A stretch of DNA of 8,008 nucleotides from Actinomycetes bacterium (GCA_023402505.1 JAEYGD010000361.1:1-8008), one strand, 5' to 3'. Shown: positions 1-5,832, counted from the stretch's first letter. Program-made: numbers and translations. The notes: generated by a model not told the origin, from the letters alone.

Positions 1-1
1 C

Positions 2-61
2 GCCGACACCGGTGCGGACGGCCGAGGGCCGGCGGCGTCGCACGTCGACCCGGGGCCATGA
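2..61 (+). CDS. Possible 3' end of an upstream gene (partial)
   Basis: One forward frame is open from the left edge to a TGA at 59-61 and would end in the residues SHVDPGP. Of its 19 sense codons, 16 end in G or C, which fits coding sequence of this organism, but 19 codons are too few to prove a gene. The stop codon lies inside the left arm of the inverted repeat at 56-124, which is where a terminator of an upstream gene would sit. The product cannot be named. The alternative is that this is simply leader sequence of the glucokinase gene. Confidence 0.25.
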   Translation, partial: ADTGADGRGPAASHVDPGP

Positions 62-124
62 TCGGATACGCGTGAGCGAGCCGACCCGCCCGGCGGGGTG
101 CCGCTGGGACGTACCCGATCATGG
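56..124. repeat. Long imperfect inverted repeat (69-bp hairpin) before glkA
   Basis: The arms CCATGATCGGATACG (56-70) and CGTACCCGATCATGG (110-124) pair at 14 of 15 positions, with one A-C mismatch at 66/114. In the same register AGCG (75-78) pairs with CGCT (102-105). Near the centre CCCGC (85-89) faces GCGGG (93-97). The whole 69 bp therefore folds about one axis near position 90. It begins at the possible upstream stop codon and ends 55 bp before the glucokinase start. It could be a terminator without a U-tract, a structured mRNA leader, or a palindromic repeat element. The sequence does not decide between them. Confidence 0.65.
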
Positions 125-165
125 TTCGGGGAGCGGCGACGCCGCGGCCGGGGCAGCACGACAGA

Positions 166-171
166 GGGGAG
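166..171 (+). promoter_or_regulatory. Ribosome binding site that sets the glkA start
   Basis: GGGGAG lies 8 bases before the GTG at 180. Another in-frame GTG at 171 overlaps this motif and so cannot use it. The reading frame upstream of 171 gives an arginine-rich low-complexity stretch unlike the family, which also favours 180. Confidence 0.65.
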
Positions 172-179
172 TGGCAGCG

Positions 180-1127
180 GTGACGCTGACCATCGGAGTG
201 GACGTCGGTGGCACGAAGGTGGCCGCCGGCGTCGTGGACGACACCGGCGCGGTGCTCGTACAGACCCGACGGGACACTCCCGCCGAGGACGTCGGCAAGA
301 CCCGCGACGTCATCATCGAGGTGGTGCAGGAACTGGCCGCCGGGCGCACGGTCGAGGCGGTCGGCATCGGCGCGGCCGGCTGGATCGACGCGGGCCGCTC
401 CACCGTGCTCTTCGCCCCGAACCTGGCGTGGCGTGACGAGCCGCTGCGCGACTACGTGAACGCGGCCACCGGCCTACCGGTGATCGTGGAGAACGACGCC
501 AACGTGGCCGCCTGGGCCGAGTTCCGCTACGGCGCGGCGCGGGACGCCGACGACTCGATGGTCATGTTCACCATCGGCACCGGGGTCGGCGGGGGTGTCG
601 TCCTCGGCGGCCAGCTGCTGCGCGGCGCGAACGGCGTCGCCGCCGAGCTGGGCCACATGATGACCGTGCCGGACGGCCACCTGTGCGGGTGCGGCCGGCT
701 GGGCTGCATCGAGCAGTACGCCAGCGGCAGTGCCCTGGTGCGGTTCGCCCGGGCCGCCGCCCGCCAGGAGCCGCACCGCGCCACCGCCCTGCTCGACCTG
801 GCCGGCGGCGACGCGGAGGCGATCACCGGACGCATGGTCACCGCCGCCGCCCGCGACGGCGACGCCGTCTCCGCGGAGGCGTTCGCCCTGGTCGGGCGTT
901 GGCTCGGCACCAGCCTCGCCGACATGGCGCAGATCCTCGACCCGCAGGTCCTGGTGGTCGGTGGTGGCGTCGTCGAGGCCGGCGACCTGCTGATGGGCCC
1001 GACCCGGCGCTCCTTCACCGACGCGCTGGCCCAGCGCAGCCGGCTACCGGTGGCCGAGATCCGCCCCGCCGAGCTGGGCAACACCGCCGGCGTCATCGGC
1101 GCCGCCGACCTGGCCCGGCGGATCTGA
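180..1127 (+). CDS. glkA: ROK-family glucokinase
   Basis: This gene encodes a cytosolic ATP-dependent glucose kinase that makes glucose-6-phosphate for glycolysis and, in streptomycetes, is tied to carbon catabolite repression. The 315-residue product matches the length of Streptomyces GlkA (about 317). The phosphate-binding DVGGTK motif is at residues 8-13. The segments EAVGIGAAG and VLFAPN and the catalytic ENDAN motif (Asp106) follow, then GTGVGGG at 133-139. The ROK zinc site is complete: His159 in ELGH and Cys169, Cys171 and Cys176 in CGCGRLGC. A C-terminal VVGGGVVEAGDLL segment and the LGNTAGVIGAADLAR ending are also typical. There is no N-terminal helix-turn-helix, so this is a kinase and not a ROK repressor. 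The GTG start at 180 was chosen by its Shine-Dalgarno and by family length. The next gene starts one base after the stop, so the two are probably co-transcribed. Glucose is the likely substrate, though another hexose is possible. Confidence 0.93.
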   Translation: MTLTIGVDVGGTKVAAGVVDDTGAVLVQTRRDTPAEDVGKTRDVIIEVVQELAAGRTVEAVGIGAAGWIDAGRSTVLFAPNLAWRDEPLRDYVNAATGLPVIVENDANVAAWAEFRYGAARDADDSMVMFTIGTGVGGGVVLGGQLLRGANGVAAELGHMMTVPDGHLCGCGRLGCIEQYASGSALVRFARAAARQEPHRATALLDLAGGDAEAITGRMVTAAARDGDAVSAEAFALVGRWLGTSLADMAQILDPQVLVVGGGVVEAGDLLMGPTRRSFTDALAQRSRLPVAEIRPAELGNTAGVIGAADLARRI

Positions 1128-1128
1128 G

Positions 1129-1839
1129 ATGGCGGCTCCGGGTGACGGCGTGCCGCTGCGCGTCGTGTCGTACAACGTCCACAGCCAGCGCGACGACACC
1201 GCCGCCCTCGCCGCCGTGGTCCGTGCCGCGGCGCCGGACGTGGTGATCGTGCAGGAGGGGCCCCGCCGGTTCCGGTGGCGGCAGAAGTCCGCCGCGCTCG
1301 CCGAGTCGTTCGGGCTGGTCGTCGCGGCCGGCGGGCTGCCCGCGCTGGGCAACCTGCTGCTGACCAGCCTGCGCGTCCGGGTGACCGCCGCCCGCTGCCA
1401 GCGGTTCCCGCTGACGCCCGGCCGGCACCTGCGCGGCGCCGCGTACGCCGACTGCGTGGTGGGCGGTGGCGCCCGGTTCACCGTGGCCGGCTCGCACCTG
1501 TCCACCGACCCGGCGGAGCGCCCGGCGCAGGCCGCGCTGTTCGCCCGCGGGCTGGCCGAGGCGCCGTTCCCGGTGATCGCCGGGGCGGACCTGAACGAGG
1601 GGCCGGACGGGCCGGCGTGGGCGGCCGTGGCGGCCGGCCGCACCGACGCGGCGGTCGCGATGGACCGCGCCGACCGGCTCACCTTCTCCTGCGCGACGCC
1701 GCGCCGCCGGATCGACGCGCTCTTCGTCGACCCGCGGATCACCGTCGTCGACTACGACGTGGTGGACACCCCGCAGACCCGCCGGGCCAGCGACCACTTC
1801 CCGGTCCTGGTCGACCTGCTGCTGCCCGGCGGCGACTGA
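1129..1839 (+). CDS. Endonuclease/exonuclease/phosphatase-fold hydrolase
   Basis: This is a Mg-dependent phosphoesterase of the superfamily that includes exonuclease III, DNase I and sphingomyelinase; the substrate is unknown. The 236-residue protein carries the complete active site: Asn16 in SYNVH, metal ligand Glu43 in VQEGP, His123 in GSHLS, Asp154 and Asn156 in GADLNEGP, Asp196 in RRIDALF, and the catalytic Asp222-His223 pair in SDHFPV. There is no signal peptide or membrane segment, so it is probably cytosolic. The protein is compact and lacks the long DNA-binding insertions of exonuclease III, which makes a small phosphodiester or phosphomonoester substrate at least as likely as DNA. 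The ATG start is one base after the glucokinase TGA and has no clear Shine-Dalgarno, so it is probably translated by coupling to glkA. The family is secure and the function is not. Confidence 0.88.
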   Translation: MAAPGDGVPLRVVSYNVHSQRDDTAALAAVVRAAAPDVVIVQEGPRRFRWRQKSAALAESFGLVVAAGGLPALGNLLLTSLRVRVTAARCQRFPLTPGRHLRGAAYADCVVGGGARFTVAGSHLSTDPAERPAQAALFARGLAEAPFPVIAGADLNEGPDGPAWAAVAAGRTDAAVAMDRADRLTFSCATPRRRIDALFVDPRITVVDYDVVDTPQTRRASDHFPVLVDLLLPGGD

Positions 1840-1841
1840 CC

Positions 1842-1853
1842 GCCCCCGGGGGC
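1842..1853. terminator. Perfect 12-bp GC palindrome after the phosphoesterase stop (possible terminator)
   Basis: GCCCCCGGGGGC begins 3 bases after the TGA at 1837-1839. A perfect palindrome can only form a hairpin by leaving its central bases unpaired, and no T-run follows. It is offered as a possible end of the glkA transcription unit. At this GC content such palindromes are common. Confidence 0.2.
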
Positions 1854-1859
1854 CGGGGC

Positions 1860-1889
1860 TGGACATCGGCCATCCGATGTGGGCAGGAT
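1860..1889 (+). promoter_or_regulatory. Candidate promoter with an embedded operator-like dyad, before the monooxygenase
   Basis: TGGACA (1860-1865) is one base from the TTGACA -35 consensus. CAGGAT (1884-1889) is a plausible actinomycete -10, and the spacer is 18 bp. Overlapping the -35 and filling most of the spacer is a perfect inverted repeat, ACATCGG-CCAT-CCGATGT (1863-1880). This is the usual arrangement for a TetR- or MarR-type repressor site that blocks RNA polymerase. No regulator gene is visible in the window. The dyad is a direct observation; the promoter and operator roles are inference. Confidence 0.4.
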
Positions 1890-1900
1890 GCTGCGCGACC

Positions 1901-1914
1901 CGGCATCCGTGCCG
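1901..1914 (+). promoter_or_regulatory. Small leader hairpin before the monooxygenase RBS
   Basis: CGGCA-TCCG-TGCCG forms a 5-bp stem with a 4-base loop. It ends 7 bases before the GGAG at 1922. If transcription starts near 1895 it would be the first structure in the mRNA and could stabilise the 5' end. The alternative is chance pairing, which is common at this GC content. Confidence 0.25.
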
Positions 1915-1917
1915 CAC

Positions 1918-1926
1918 AAAAGGAGA
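1918..1926 (+). promoter_or_regulatory. Strong ribosome binding site setting the monooxygenase start
   Basis: AAAGGAGA lies with its GGAG (1922-1925) 7 bases before GTG 1933. The frame is also open from an ATG at 1879, but that codon sits inside the operator-like dyad and has no Shine-Dalgarno. GTG 1933 is therefore the start. Confidence 0.8.
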
Positions 1927-1932
1927 TCCTCG

Positions 1933-3339
1933 GTGTCCACCTCCACCGACCACGGCCGGCCCGACCCGGAGTCGAGCACGCTCGCCCTGACCCGTGACGG
2001 CCGCCCGGTCTCCGACCGGGGCGACACGGTCTGCGTCGTCGGGGCGGGCGCGAGCGGTCTGACCGCGGTCAAGAACCTCACCGAGCACGGCTTCGGGGTC
2101 GACTGCTACGAGCGGGAGACCGGCGTGGGCGGCGCCTGGAACTGGCGGCACGACCGCAGCCCGGTGTACGCGAGCACCCACCTGATCTCGTCGCGCCCCT
2201 TCACCCAGTTCCCCGACTTCCCGATGCCGGACGACTGGCCGGACTACCCGCACCACAGCCAACTGCTGTCCTACTTCGAGCGGTACGCCGACCACTTCGA
2301 CCTGCGCCGGCACATCTGGTTCGGCACCGAGGTCGTGCGGGTCGAGCCGGTCGAGGGGGACCGCTGGGACGTGACCACGCGCAGCACCGGTGGCTACGGC
2401 CCGGAACGCACCTCCCGGTACGCGGCCGTCGTCGTCGCCAACGGCCACAACTGGTCGCCGAAGCTGCCCGGCTACGAGGGTCTCGCCGAGTACCGGGGCG
2501 AGATCATGCACGCCTCGTCGTACAAGGACCCGGCGCAGCTGCGCGGCAAGCGGGTGCTGGTGGTCGGTGCCGGCAACACCGGCTGCGACATCGCCGTCGA
2601 GGCCGCGCAGCAGGCGTCGCGGTGCTGGCACTCCACGCGCCGGGGCTACTGGTACGCGCCCAAGTACGTGCTCGGCCGCCCCGCCGACCAGGTCAACGAC
2701 GCGCTGCTGGCGCTGCGGGTGCCACGGCGGGTGCGGCAGTGGCTCTACCACCTCACGCTGCGGCTGACCGTCGGCGACCTCACCCGGTTCGGTCTGCCCC
2801 GGCCCGACCACCGGGTGTACGAGACGCACCCGATCGCCAACAGCCAGCTCGTCTACTACGTGGGCCACGGCCGGATCGCCCCGGTGCCGGACGTCGCGCG
2901 CTTCCACCGGTCGGCCGTCGAGCTGACCGACGGGCGGCACGTCGACCCGGAGCTGGTGGTGTTCGCCACCGGCTACCTGCCCCGGTTCGAGTTCCTCGAC
3001 CCGAAGATCCTCGGCGACGACGGCGCGACCGGCCGCCCGTCGCTGTGGCTCAACGCGTTCGTGCCGCACCACCCGACCCTCGCGGTGGCCGGGCTGGTGC
3101 AGCCGGACTCCGGCATCTTCGCGCTGTCGCACTGGCAGACGGTGCTCTTCGCCCGGCTGCTGCGGCTGCGGCTGACCCGGCCGGACCGGGCGGCGGCCTT
3201 CGCCGCGACGGTGGTGGCCCGGTCCGGCGAGCGCTACTCGGGGCCGGTCAAGGACAGCAGCCGGCACTGGTTCGAGGTGGGCCACGCCGACTACCTGCGC
3301 GCGTTGCAGCGTGCCCTTCGAGACCTGGAGCAGCGGTGA
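1933..3339 (+). CDS. Flavin-containing monooxygenase (FMO-like, NADPH-dependent)
   Basis: This is an FAD- and NADPH-dependent oxygenase that inserts one oxygen atom into a soft nucleophile (N or S) or into a ketone; the substrate is unknown. The 468-residue product has the FAD Rossmann motif GAGASG at 37-42 and GVGGAWNW near 64-71. The FMO fingerprint reads YxGxxxHxxxY at 187-197, with Tyr in place of the usual first Phe. The NADPH Rossmann motif GAGNTG is at 212-217 and the FATGY motif at 344-348. The fingerprint ends in Tyr rather than the Trp of classical type I Baeyer-Villiger enzymes, so an FMO or type II-like activity is more likely. No membrane anchor is seen. The stop is 52 bp before a co-directional alpha/beta-hydrolase-fold gene, suggesting an operon. 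Candidate promoter and operator elements lie directly upstream. Confidence 0.88.
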   Translation: MSTSTDHGRPDPESSTLALTRDGRPVSDRGDTVCVVGAGASGLTAVKNLTEHGFGVDCYERETGVGGAWNWRHDRSPVYASTHLISSRPFTQFPDFPMPDDWPDYPHHSQLLSYFERYADHFDLRRHIWFGTEVVRVEPVEGDRWDVTTRSTGGYGPERTSRYAAVVVANGHNWSPKLPGYEGLAEYRGEIMHASSYKDPAQLRGKRVLVVGAGNTGCDIAVEAAQQASRCWHSTRRGYWYAPKYVLGRPADQVNDALLALRVPRRVRQWLYHLTLRLTVGDLTRFGLPRPDHRVYETHPIANSQLVYYVGHGRIAPVPDVARFHRSAVELTDGRHVDPELVVFATGYLPRFEFLDPKILGDDGATGRPSLWLNAFVPHHPTLAVAGLVQPDSGIFALSHWQTVLFARLLRLRLTRPDRAAAFAATVVARSGERYSGPVKDSSRHWFEVGHADYLRALQRALRDLEQR

Positions 3340-3352
3340 GCGCGAGGAGCGG

Positions 3353-3377
3353 GTTCGCGGGCCGCCGCACCGCGAAC
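3353..3377 (+). promoter_or_regulatory. Intercistronic hairpin next to the hydrolase RBS
   Basis: GTTCGCGG (3353-3360) and CCGCGAAC (3370-3377) form a perfect 8-bp inverted repeat with a 9-base loop. It starts 13 bases after the monooxygenase stop. The GGGAGG ribosome binding site of the hydrolase begins at the very next base, 3378. In mRNA this stem could act as a partial terminator, an RNA-processing or stability element, or a modulator of ribosome access. There is no T-run. Confidence 0.5.
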
Positions 3378-3383
3378 GGGAGG
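3378..3383 (+). promoter_or_regulatory. Ribosome binding site setting the hydrolase start
   Basis: GGGAGG lies 8 bases before GTG 3392. The longer reading from ATG 3311 would overlap the monooxygenase and lacks this spacing. In-frame ATGs at 3404 and 3413 are less well placed. Confidence 0.7.
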
Positions 3384-3391
3384 TCGGCACG

Positions 3392-4207
3392 GTGAGTGAG
3401 CGGATGCGTGTCATGCGGGGATGGGAGTGGGCGCGCCCGGTCCGCCCGGCCCGCCGCGAGGTGCTCGGCGCCACCCCGGCGGCCGAGGAGGGCCGGCCGC
3501 CGCTGCTGTTCGTGCCCGGCTTCGGGCACGGCGCGTGGGCGTACGCGGAGCACTGGCTGGGGCACGCCGCCTCGCGCGGTTTCCCGGCGTACGCGCTGAG
3601 CCTGCGTGGCCACGCCGGCAGCGAGCCGGCGCCGGACGCGACGCTGCGGGCGTACGCCCATGACGTGGTCCAGGTGGCGGCGAGCCTGCCGCGCCAGGCG
3701 GTGCTGGTGGGGCACGGGGCCGGGGCGCTGGTGGTCGCGCACGCCCTGGCGCGTTACCCGGCCCGCGCCGCCGTGCTGGTGGCGCCGGTGTTCGGCGGTT
3801 TCGGCACGGCGGTGACGGCGCTGCGCCGCAACCCGGTGGGGACGGTGCCGGCGCTGGTGGGTGGCCGGCTCCGGTTGAGTCGCGCGCAGCTGTTCAGCCG
3901 GGAGCTGCCGGCGGACGACGTCCGGCGGCACGTGTCGCGGCTGGGTGGGGCGGCGCGACGCGCCCAGTGGCAGCTGCTGCTGGGCCGGGAGCCCGAGCCC
4001 GCGGTGGGTGACCCGCCGGTGCTGGTGCTCGGCAGCCCGGACGACCGGGTGGTGCCGGCGTCGGCGCTCACCCGGGCGGCCCGGCGGTACGGCTCGGCGC
4101 CGCTGCTCTTCCCCGGCATGGGGCACGACCTGATGCTGGACGCGCGGTGGCAGGAGCCCGTGGACGCGATCCTCGACTGGTTGGAGAAGGACCCGGGGCG
4201 GCGTTGA
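3392..4207 (+). CDS. Alpha/beta-hydrolase-fold protein lacking the nucleophile serine
   Basis: The 271-residue protein has the lid-containing alpha/beta-hydrolase layout of lipases, esterases and peroxidase-like enzymes. The oxyanion-hole segment PGFGHGAW comes first, followed by the LRGHAGSE strand-loop. The nucleophile elbow reads LVGHGAGAL, in which residue 109 (GGG codon at 3716-3718) is glycine where the family has serine. The acid is present in GSPDDRVVP (Asp217 or Asp218) and the catalytic histidine in FPGMGHDL (His245). No other GxSxG occurs in the protein. Asp and His are kept while the nucleophile is lost. This suggests either a non-hydrolytic role (binding, lyase-like or cofactor-free chemistry) or an inactivated enzyme. 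The reading frame is intact and coding bias is normal, so it is not obviously a decaying gene. It follows the monooxygenase in the same direction and probably shares its transcript. No signal peptide is seen. Confidence 0.82.
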   Translation: MSERMRVMRGWEWARPVRPARREVLGATPAAEEGRPPLLFVPGFGHGAWAYAEHWLGHAASRGFPAYALSLRGHAGSEPAPDATLRAYAHDVVQVAASLPRQAVLVGHGAGALVVAHALARYPARAAVLVAPVFGGFGTAVTALRRNPVGTVPALVGGRLRLSRAQLFSRELPADDVRRHVSRLGGAARRAQWQLLLGREPEPAVGDPPVLVLGSPDDRVVPASALTRAARRYGSAPLLFPGMGHDLMLDARWQEPVDAILDWLEKDPGRR

Positions 4208-4224
4208 GGCCCGGGCTCAGCCCG
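4192..4224. terminator. Possible bidirectional terminator between convergent genes
   Basis: Only 9 bp separate the hydrolase stop (4205-4207) from the otsA stop (4217-4219). Two weak hairpins span this point: CCCGGG (4192-4197) with CCCGGG (4210-4215), and CGGGC-TCA-GCCCG (4212-4224), whose loop holds the otsA stop codon. They share bases and so are mutually exclusive. Neither has a T-run. Some termination is expected here because the genes converge, but the element itself is uncertain. Confidence 0.25.
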
Positions 4225-5635
4225 TCGTGCCGAGCCGGCTCAGCAGCGAGCCCTCCTCGTCCAGCGCCGACAGGTAGGTGCGGGCCCAGGCGTGGATGTC
4301 GTGCTGGCGCAGGTGCTCGCGCATGGCCCGCATGCGCTCGCCGACGTCGTCCGGCCGGGCCCGCAGCGCCGCCAGCAGGCCCTGCTTGAGACCCTCCAGG
4401 TCGTGCGGGTTGACCAGGTACGCCTGGGGCAGCTCGGCGGCGGCTCCGGCGAACTCGCTGAGCAGCAGCGCCCCGGTGTCGTCGACCCGGGCGGCCACGT
4501 ACTCCTTCGCCACCAGGTTCATGCCGTCGCGCAGCGGGGTCACCGCCATCACGTCGGCGACCCGGTACAGCGCCGCCAGCTCGGCGCGGTCGAACGGCTG
4601 GGTCAGGTAGTGGATGGCCGGCTCGCCGACACGGCCGAACTCGCCGTTGATCCGGCCGACCTCGCGCTCGACCCGTTCGCGGAGGATCTGGTACTGCCCC
4701 ACCCGTTCCCGGCTCGGCACCGCCACCTGCACCAGGACGGTGTCCCGCACCTTGACGTGCCCGTCGGCGATCAGCTCGCTGTACGCCTTGAGTCGCTGCT
4801 CGATGCCCTTGGTGTAGTCCATCCGGTCGACGCTGAGGATGACGTGCTCGGGGCTGCCGAGGTCGCGGCGGAGCCGGGCGGCCCGGTCGGCGACGTCCGG
4901 CCGGGCGGCGAGCGCACCCATCTCGGCGGTGTCGATGGAGACCGGGAACGCCCCGATGCGGACCACCCGGTCGTCGACGGCGATCCGGCGGTCGGTGGCC
5001 GGCAGCCCGAGCACCTTCGCGGCGAGCTGGGCGAAGTTGTGCGCGGCCTGTGCCCGCTGGAAGCCCACCAGGTCGGCGCCGAGCATGCCGCGCAGCAACT
5101 CGGCCCGGCGGGGCAGCTGCATGAACAGCTCGGGCGGCGGGAACGCCACGTGCAGGAAGAAGCCGATCCGCAGGTCCGGGCGCAGCGTCCGGAGCAGGCC
5201 CGGCACGAGCTGCAGGTGGTAGTCCTGCACCCACACCACCGCGCCGGTCTCGGCGACCTCGGCGGTCGCCGCCGCGAACCGCTGGTTGACTCGCTGGTAC
5301 GCCTCCCACCAGCGCCGGTGGTGCTCCGGCTGCTCGACGGCGTCGTGGTAGAGCGGCCACAGTGTGGCGTTGGCGAAGCCCTCGTAGTGGTCGCGCAGGT
5401 CGTCGGCGTCCAGCGGCACGGTGTGCATGCGGACGCCGTCGATGTCGGGCAGCGCGGGCGCCGGACCGGTGCCACCGGCCCAGCCGACCCAGGTGGCCGG
5501 GGTGCGCCGCAGCAGCGGGTGCAGGGCGCTCACCAGGCCGCCCGGACTTCGGCGCCACTCGCAGGCGCCGTCCGGCGCCACACTGTCGTCGATGGGGAGG
5601 CGGTTGGCGACCACCACCAGGGAGCTCTGTCGCAT
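4217..5635 (-). CDS. otsA: Trehalose-6-phosphate synthase (GT20)
   Basis: This gene encodes a cytosolic retaining glycosyltransferase that joins glucose from UDP- or GDP-glucose to glucose-6-phosphate, giving trehalose-6-phosphate. The 472-residue length is typical of OtsA alone, with no fused phosphatase domain. Conserved GT20 segments appear in order: VVVANRLP (N-terminal substrate loop, Arg12), SPGGLVSAL, WVGWAGG, Tyr98- and Trp93-containing ATLWPLYHD, VWVQDYHL (Asp138), FFLHVAFPPPE (His162), SVDRMDYTKGI (Arg271, Lys276) and PLRDGMNLVAKE (Asp370), the last three lining the donor site. No otsB lies in the window, so the phosphatase must be encoded elsewhere or upstream context differs. ATG 5635 is the only ATG or GTG in frame after the upstream stop. 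It has no good Shine-Dalgarno, which is unusual beside its neighbours. An AT-rich promoter-like island lies 80-125 bp upstream. Confidence 0.96.
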   Translation of the reverse strand: MRQSSLVVVANRLPIDDSVAPDGACEWRRSPGGLVSALHPLLRRTPATWVGWAGGTGPAPALPDIDGVRMHTVPLDADDLRDHYEGFANATLWPLYHDAVEQPEHHRRWWEAYQRVNQRFAAATAEVAETGAVVWVQDYHLQLVPGLLRTLRPDLRIGFFLHVAFPPPELFMQLPRRAELLRGMLGADLVGFQRAQAAHNFAQLAAKVLGLPATDRRIAVDDRVVRIGAFPVSIDTAEMGALAARPDVADRAARLRRDLGSPEHVILSVDRMDYTKGIEQRLKAYSELIADGHVKVRDTVLVQVAVPSRERVGQYQILRERVEREVGRINGEFGRVGEPAIHYLTQPFDRAELAALYRVADVMAVTPLRDGMNLVAKEYVAARVDDTGALLLSEFAGAAAELPQAYLVNPHDLEGLKQGLLAALRARPDDVGERMRAMREHLRQHDIHAWARTYLSALDEEGSLLSRLGTTG

Positions 5636-5715
5636 CTCGGGGGTTCCGATCTGCCGGGGAGCGACCGCCGGGTGGAGGAGGGAGGAACGGGCCGGCAGTC
5701 AACGGAGGGGGACAT

Positions 5716-5762
5716 GACGGACAGCGATATTCCTACTGACCGTAAGTTACACCACTGTTACG
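5716..5762 (-). promoter_or_regulatory. AT-rich island with phased GTAAC repeats, likely otsA control region
   Basis: This short block is visibly AT-richer than everything around it. Read toward otsA it holds GTAAC-AGTGGT-GTAAC (plus-strand positions 5761 down to 5746), a direct repeat with an 11-bp period. A 9-bp palindrome GTAAGTTAC (5742-5750) overlaps the downstream copy. Further downstream is TAGGAATAT (5735 to 5727), a possible -10 region. The GTnAC-n6 spacing resembles half-sites of the actinomycete nitrogen regulator GlnR, and an 11-bp period also fits PhoP-type direct repeats. This would place the start of an otsA mRNA leader roughly 80-90 bases before the ATG. The promoter role is inferred from position and composition. 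Confidence 0.45.
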
Positions 5763-5807
5763 CCCCCGGCCGGGCAGCGCGCGTCCCGGGATGCGGGCGC
5801 GGGTGCC

Positions 5808-5828
5808 GACGGCCGACCGGCCGCCGTC
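5808..5828 (-). terminator. Possible terminator of the two-helix membrane protein gene
   Basis: GACGGC (5808-5813) and GCCGTC (5823-5828) form a 6-bp stem with a 9-base loop, 4 bases beyond the stop codon of the minus-strand gene that ends at 5833. The loop contains a second small palindrome, GGCC-GACC-GGCC. There is no T-run on either strand, as is common in actinomycetes. Confidence 0.3.
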
Positions 5829-5832
5829 CCGG

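Noticed and set aside
58..75. Five-codon leader peptide MIGYA overlapping the possible upstream stop (ATGA)
   Set aside because: It has no Shine-Dalgarno at the right distance and no codon run suggesting attenuation, and it lies inside the inverted-repeat arm, which explains the sequence better.
12..179. N-terminal extension of glucokinase by 56 residues
   Set aside because: The frame is open, but the extension is Arg/Gly-rich, unlike any ROK kinase, and crosses the long hairpin. A Shine-Dalgarno supports GTG 180.
1093..3474. A 793-codon open frame on the minus strand across three plus-strand genes
   Set aside because: It is antisense to the phosphoesterase and the monooxygenase, which have full family motifs. 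The predicted protein is Arg/Gly/Val-rich with no recognisable domain, as expected of a frame opposite GC-rich codons.
4068..5702. A 544-codon minus-strand frame overlapping otsA in another phase
   Set aside because: It is a shadow frame of otsA: Pro/Arg/Gly-rich, with no motifs, while the otsA frame has every GT20 motif.
5698..5703. TTGACT on the minus strand as a -35 for otsA
   Set aside because: No TAnnnT-like -10 follows at 16-19 bases; the sequence there is a C/T-rich run. The AT-rich island further upstream is a better candidate.
5714..5830. Possible small plus-strand gene starting ATG 5714 behind a strong GGAGGGGG
   Set aside because: The Shine-Dalgarno is good, but its first 15 codons fall in the AT-rich block, which has none of the local codon bias, and the frame has no stop before running antisense through the next gene. 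Chance is the simpler reading.
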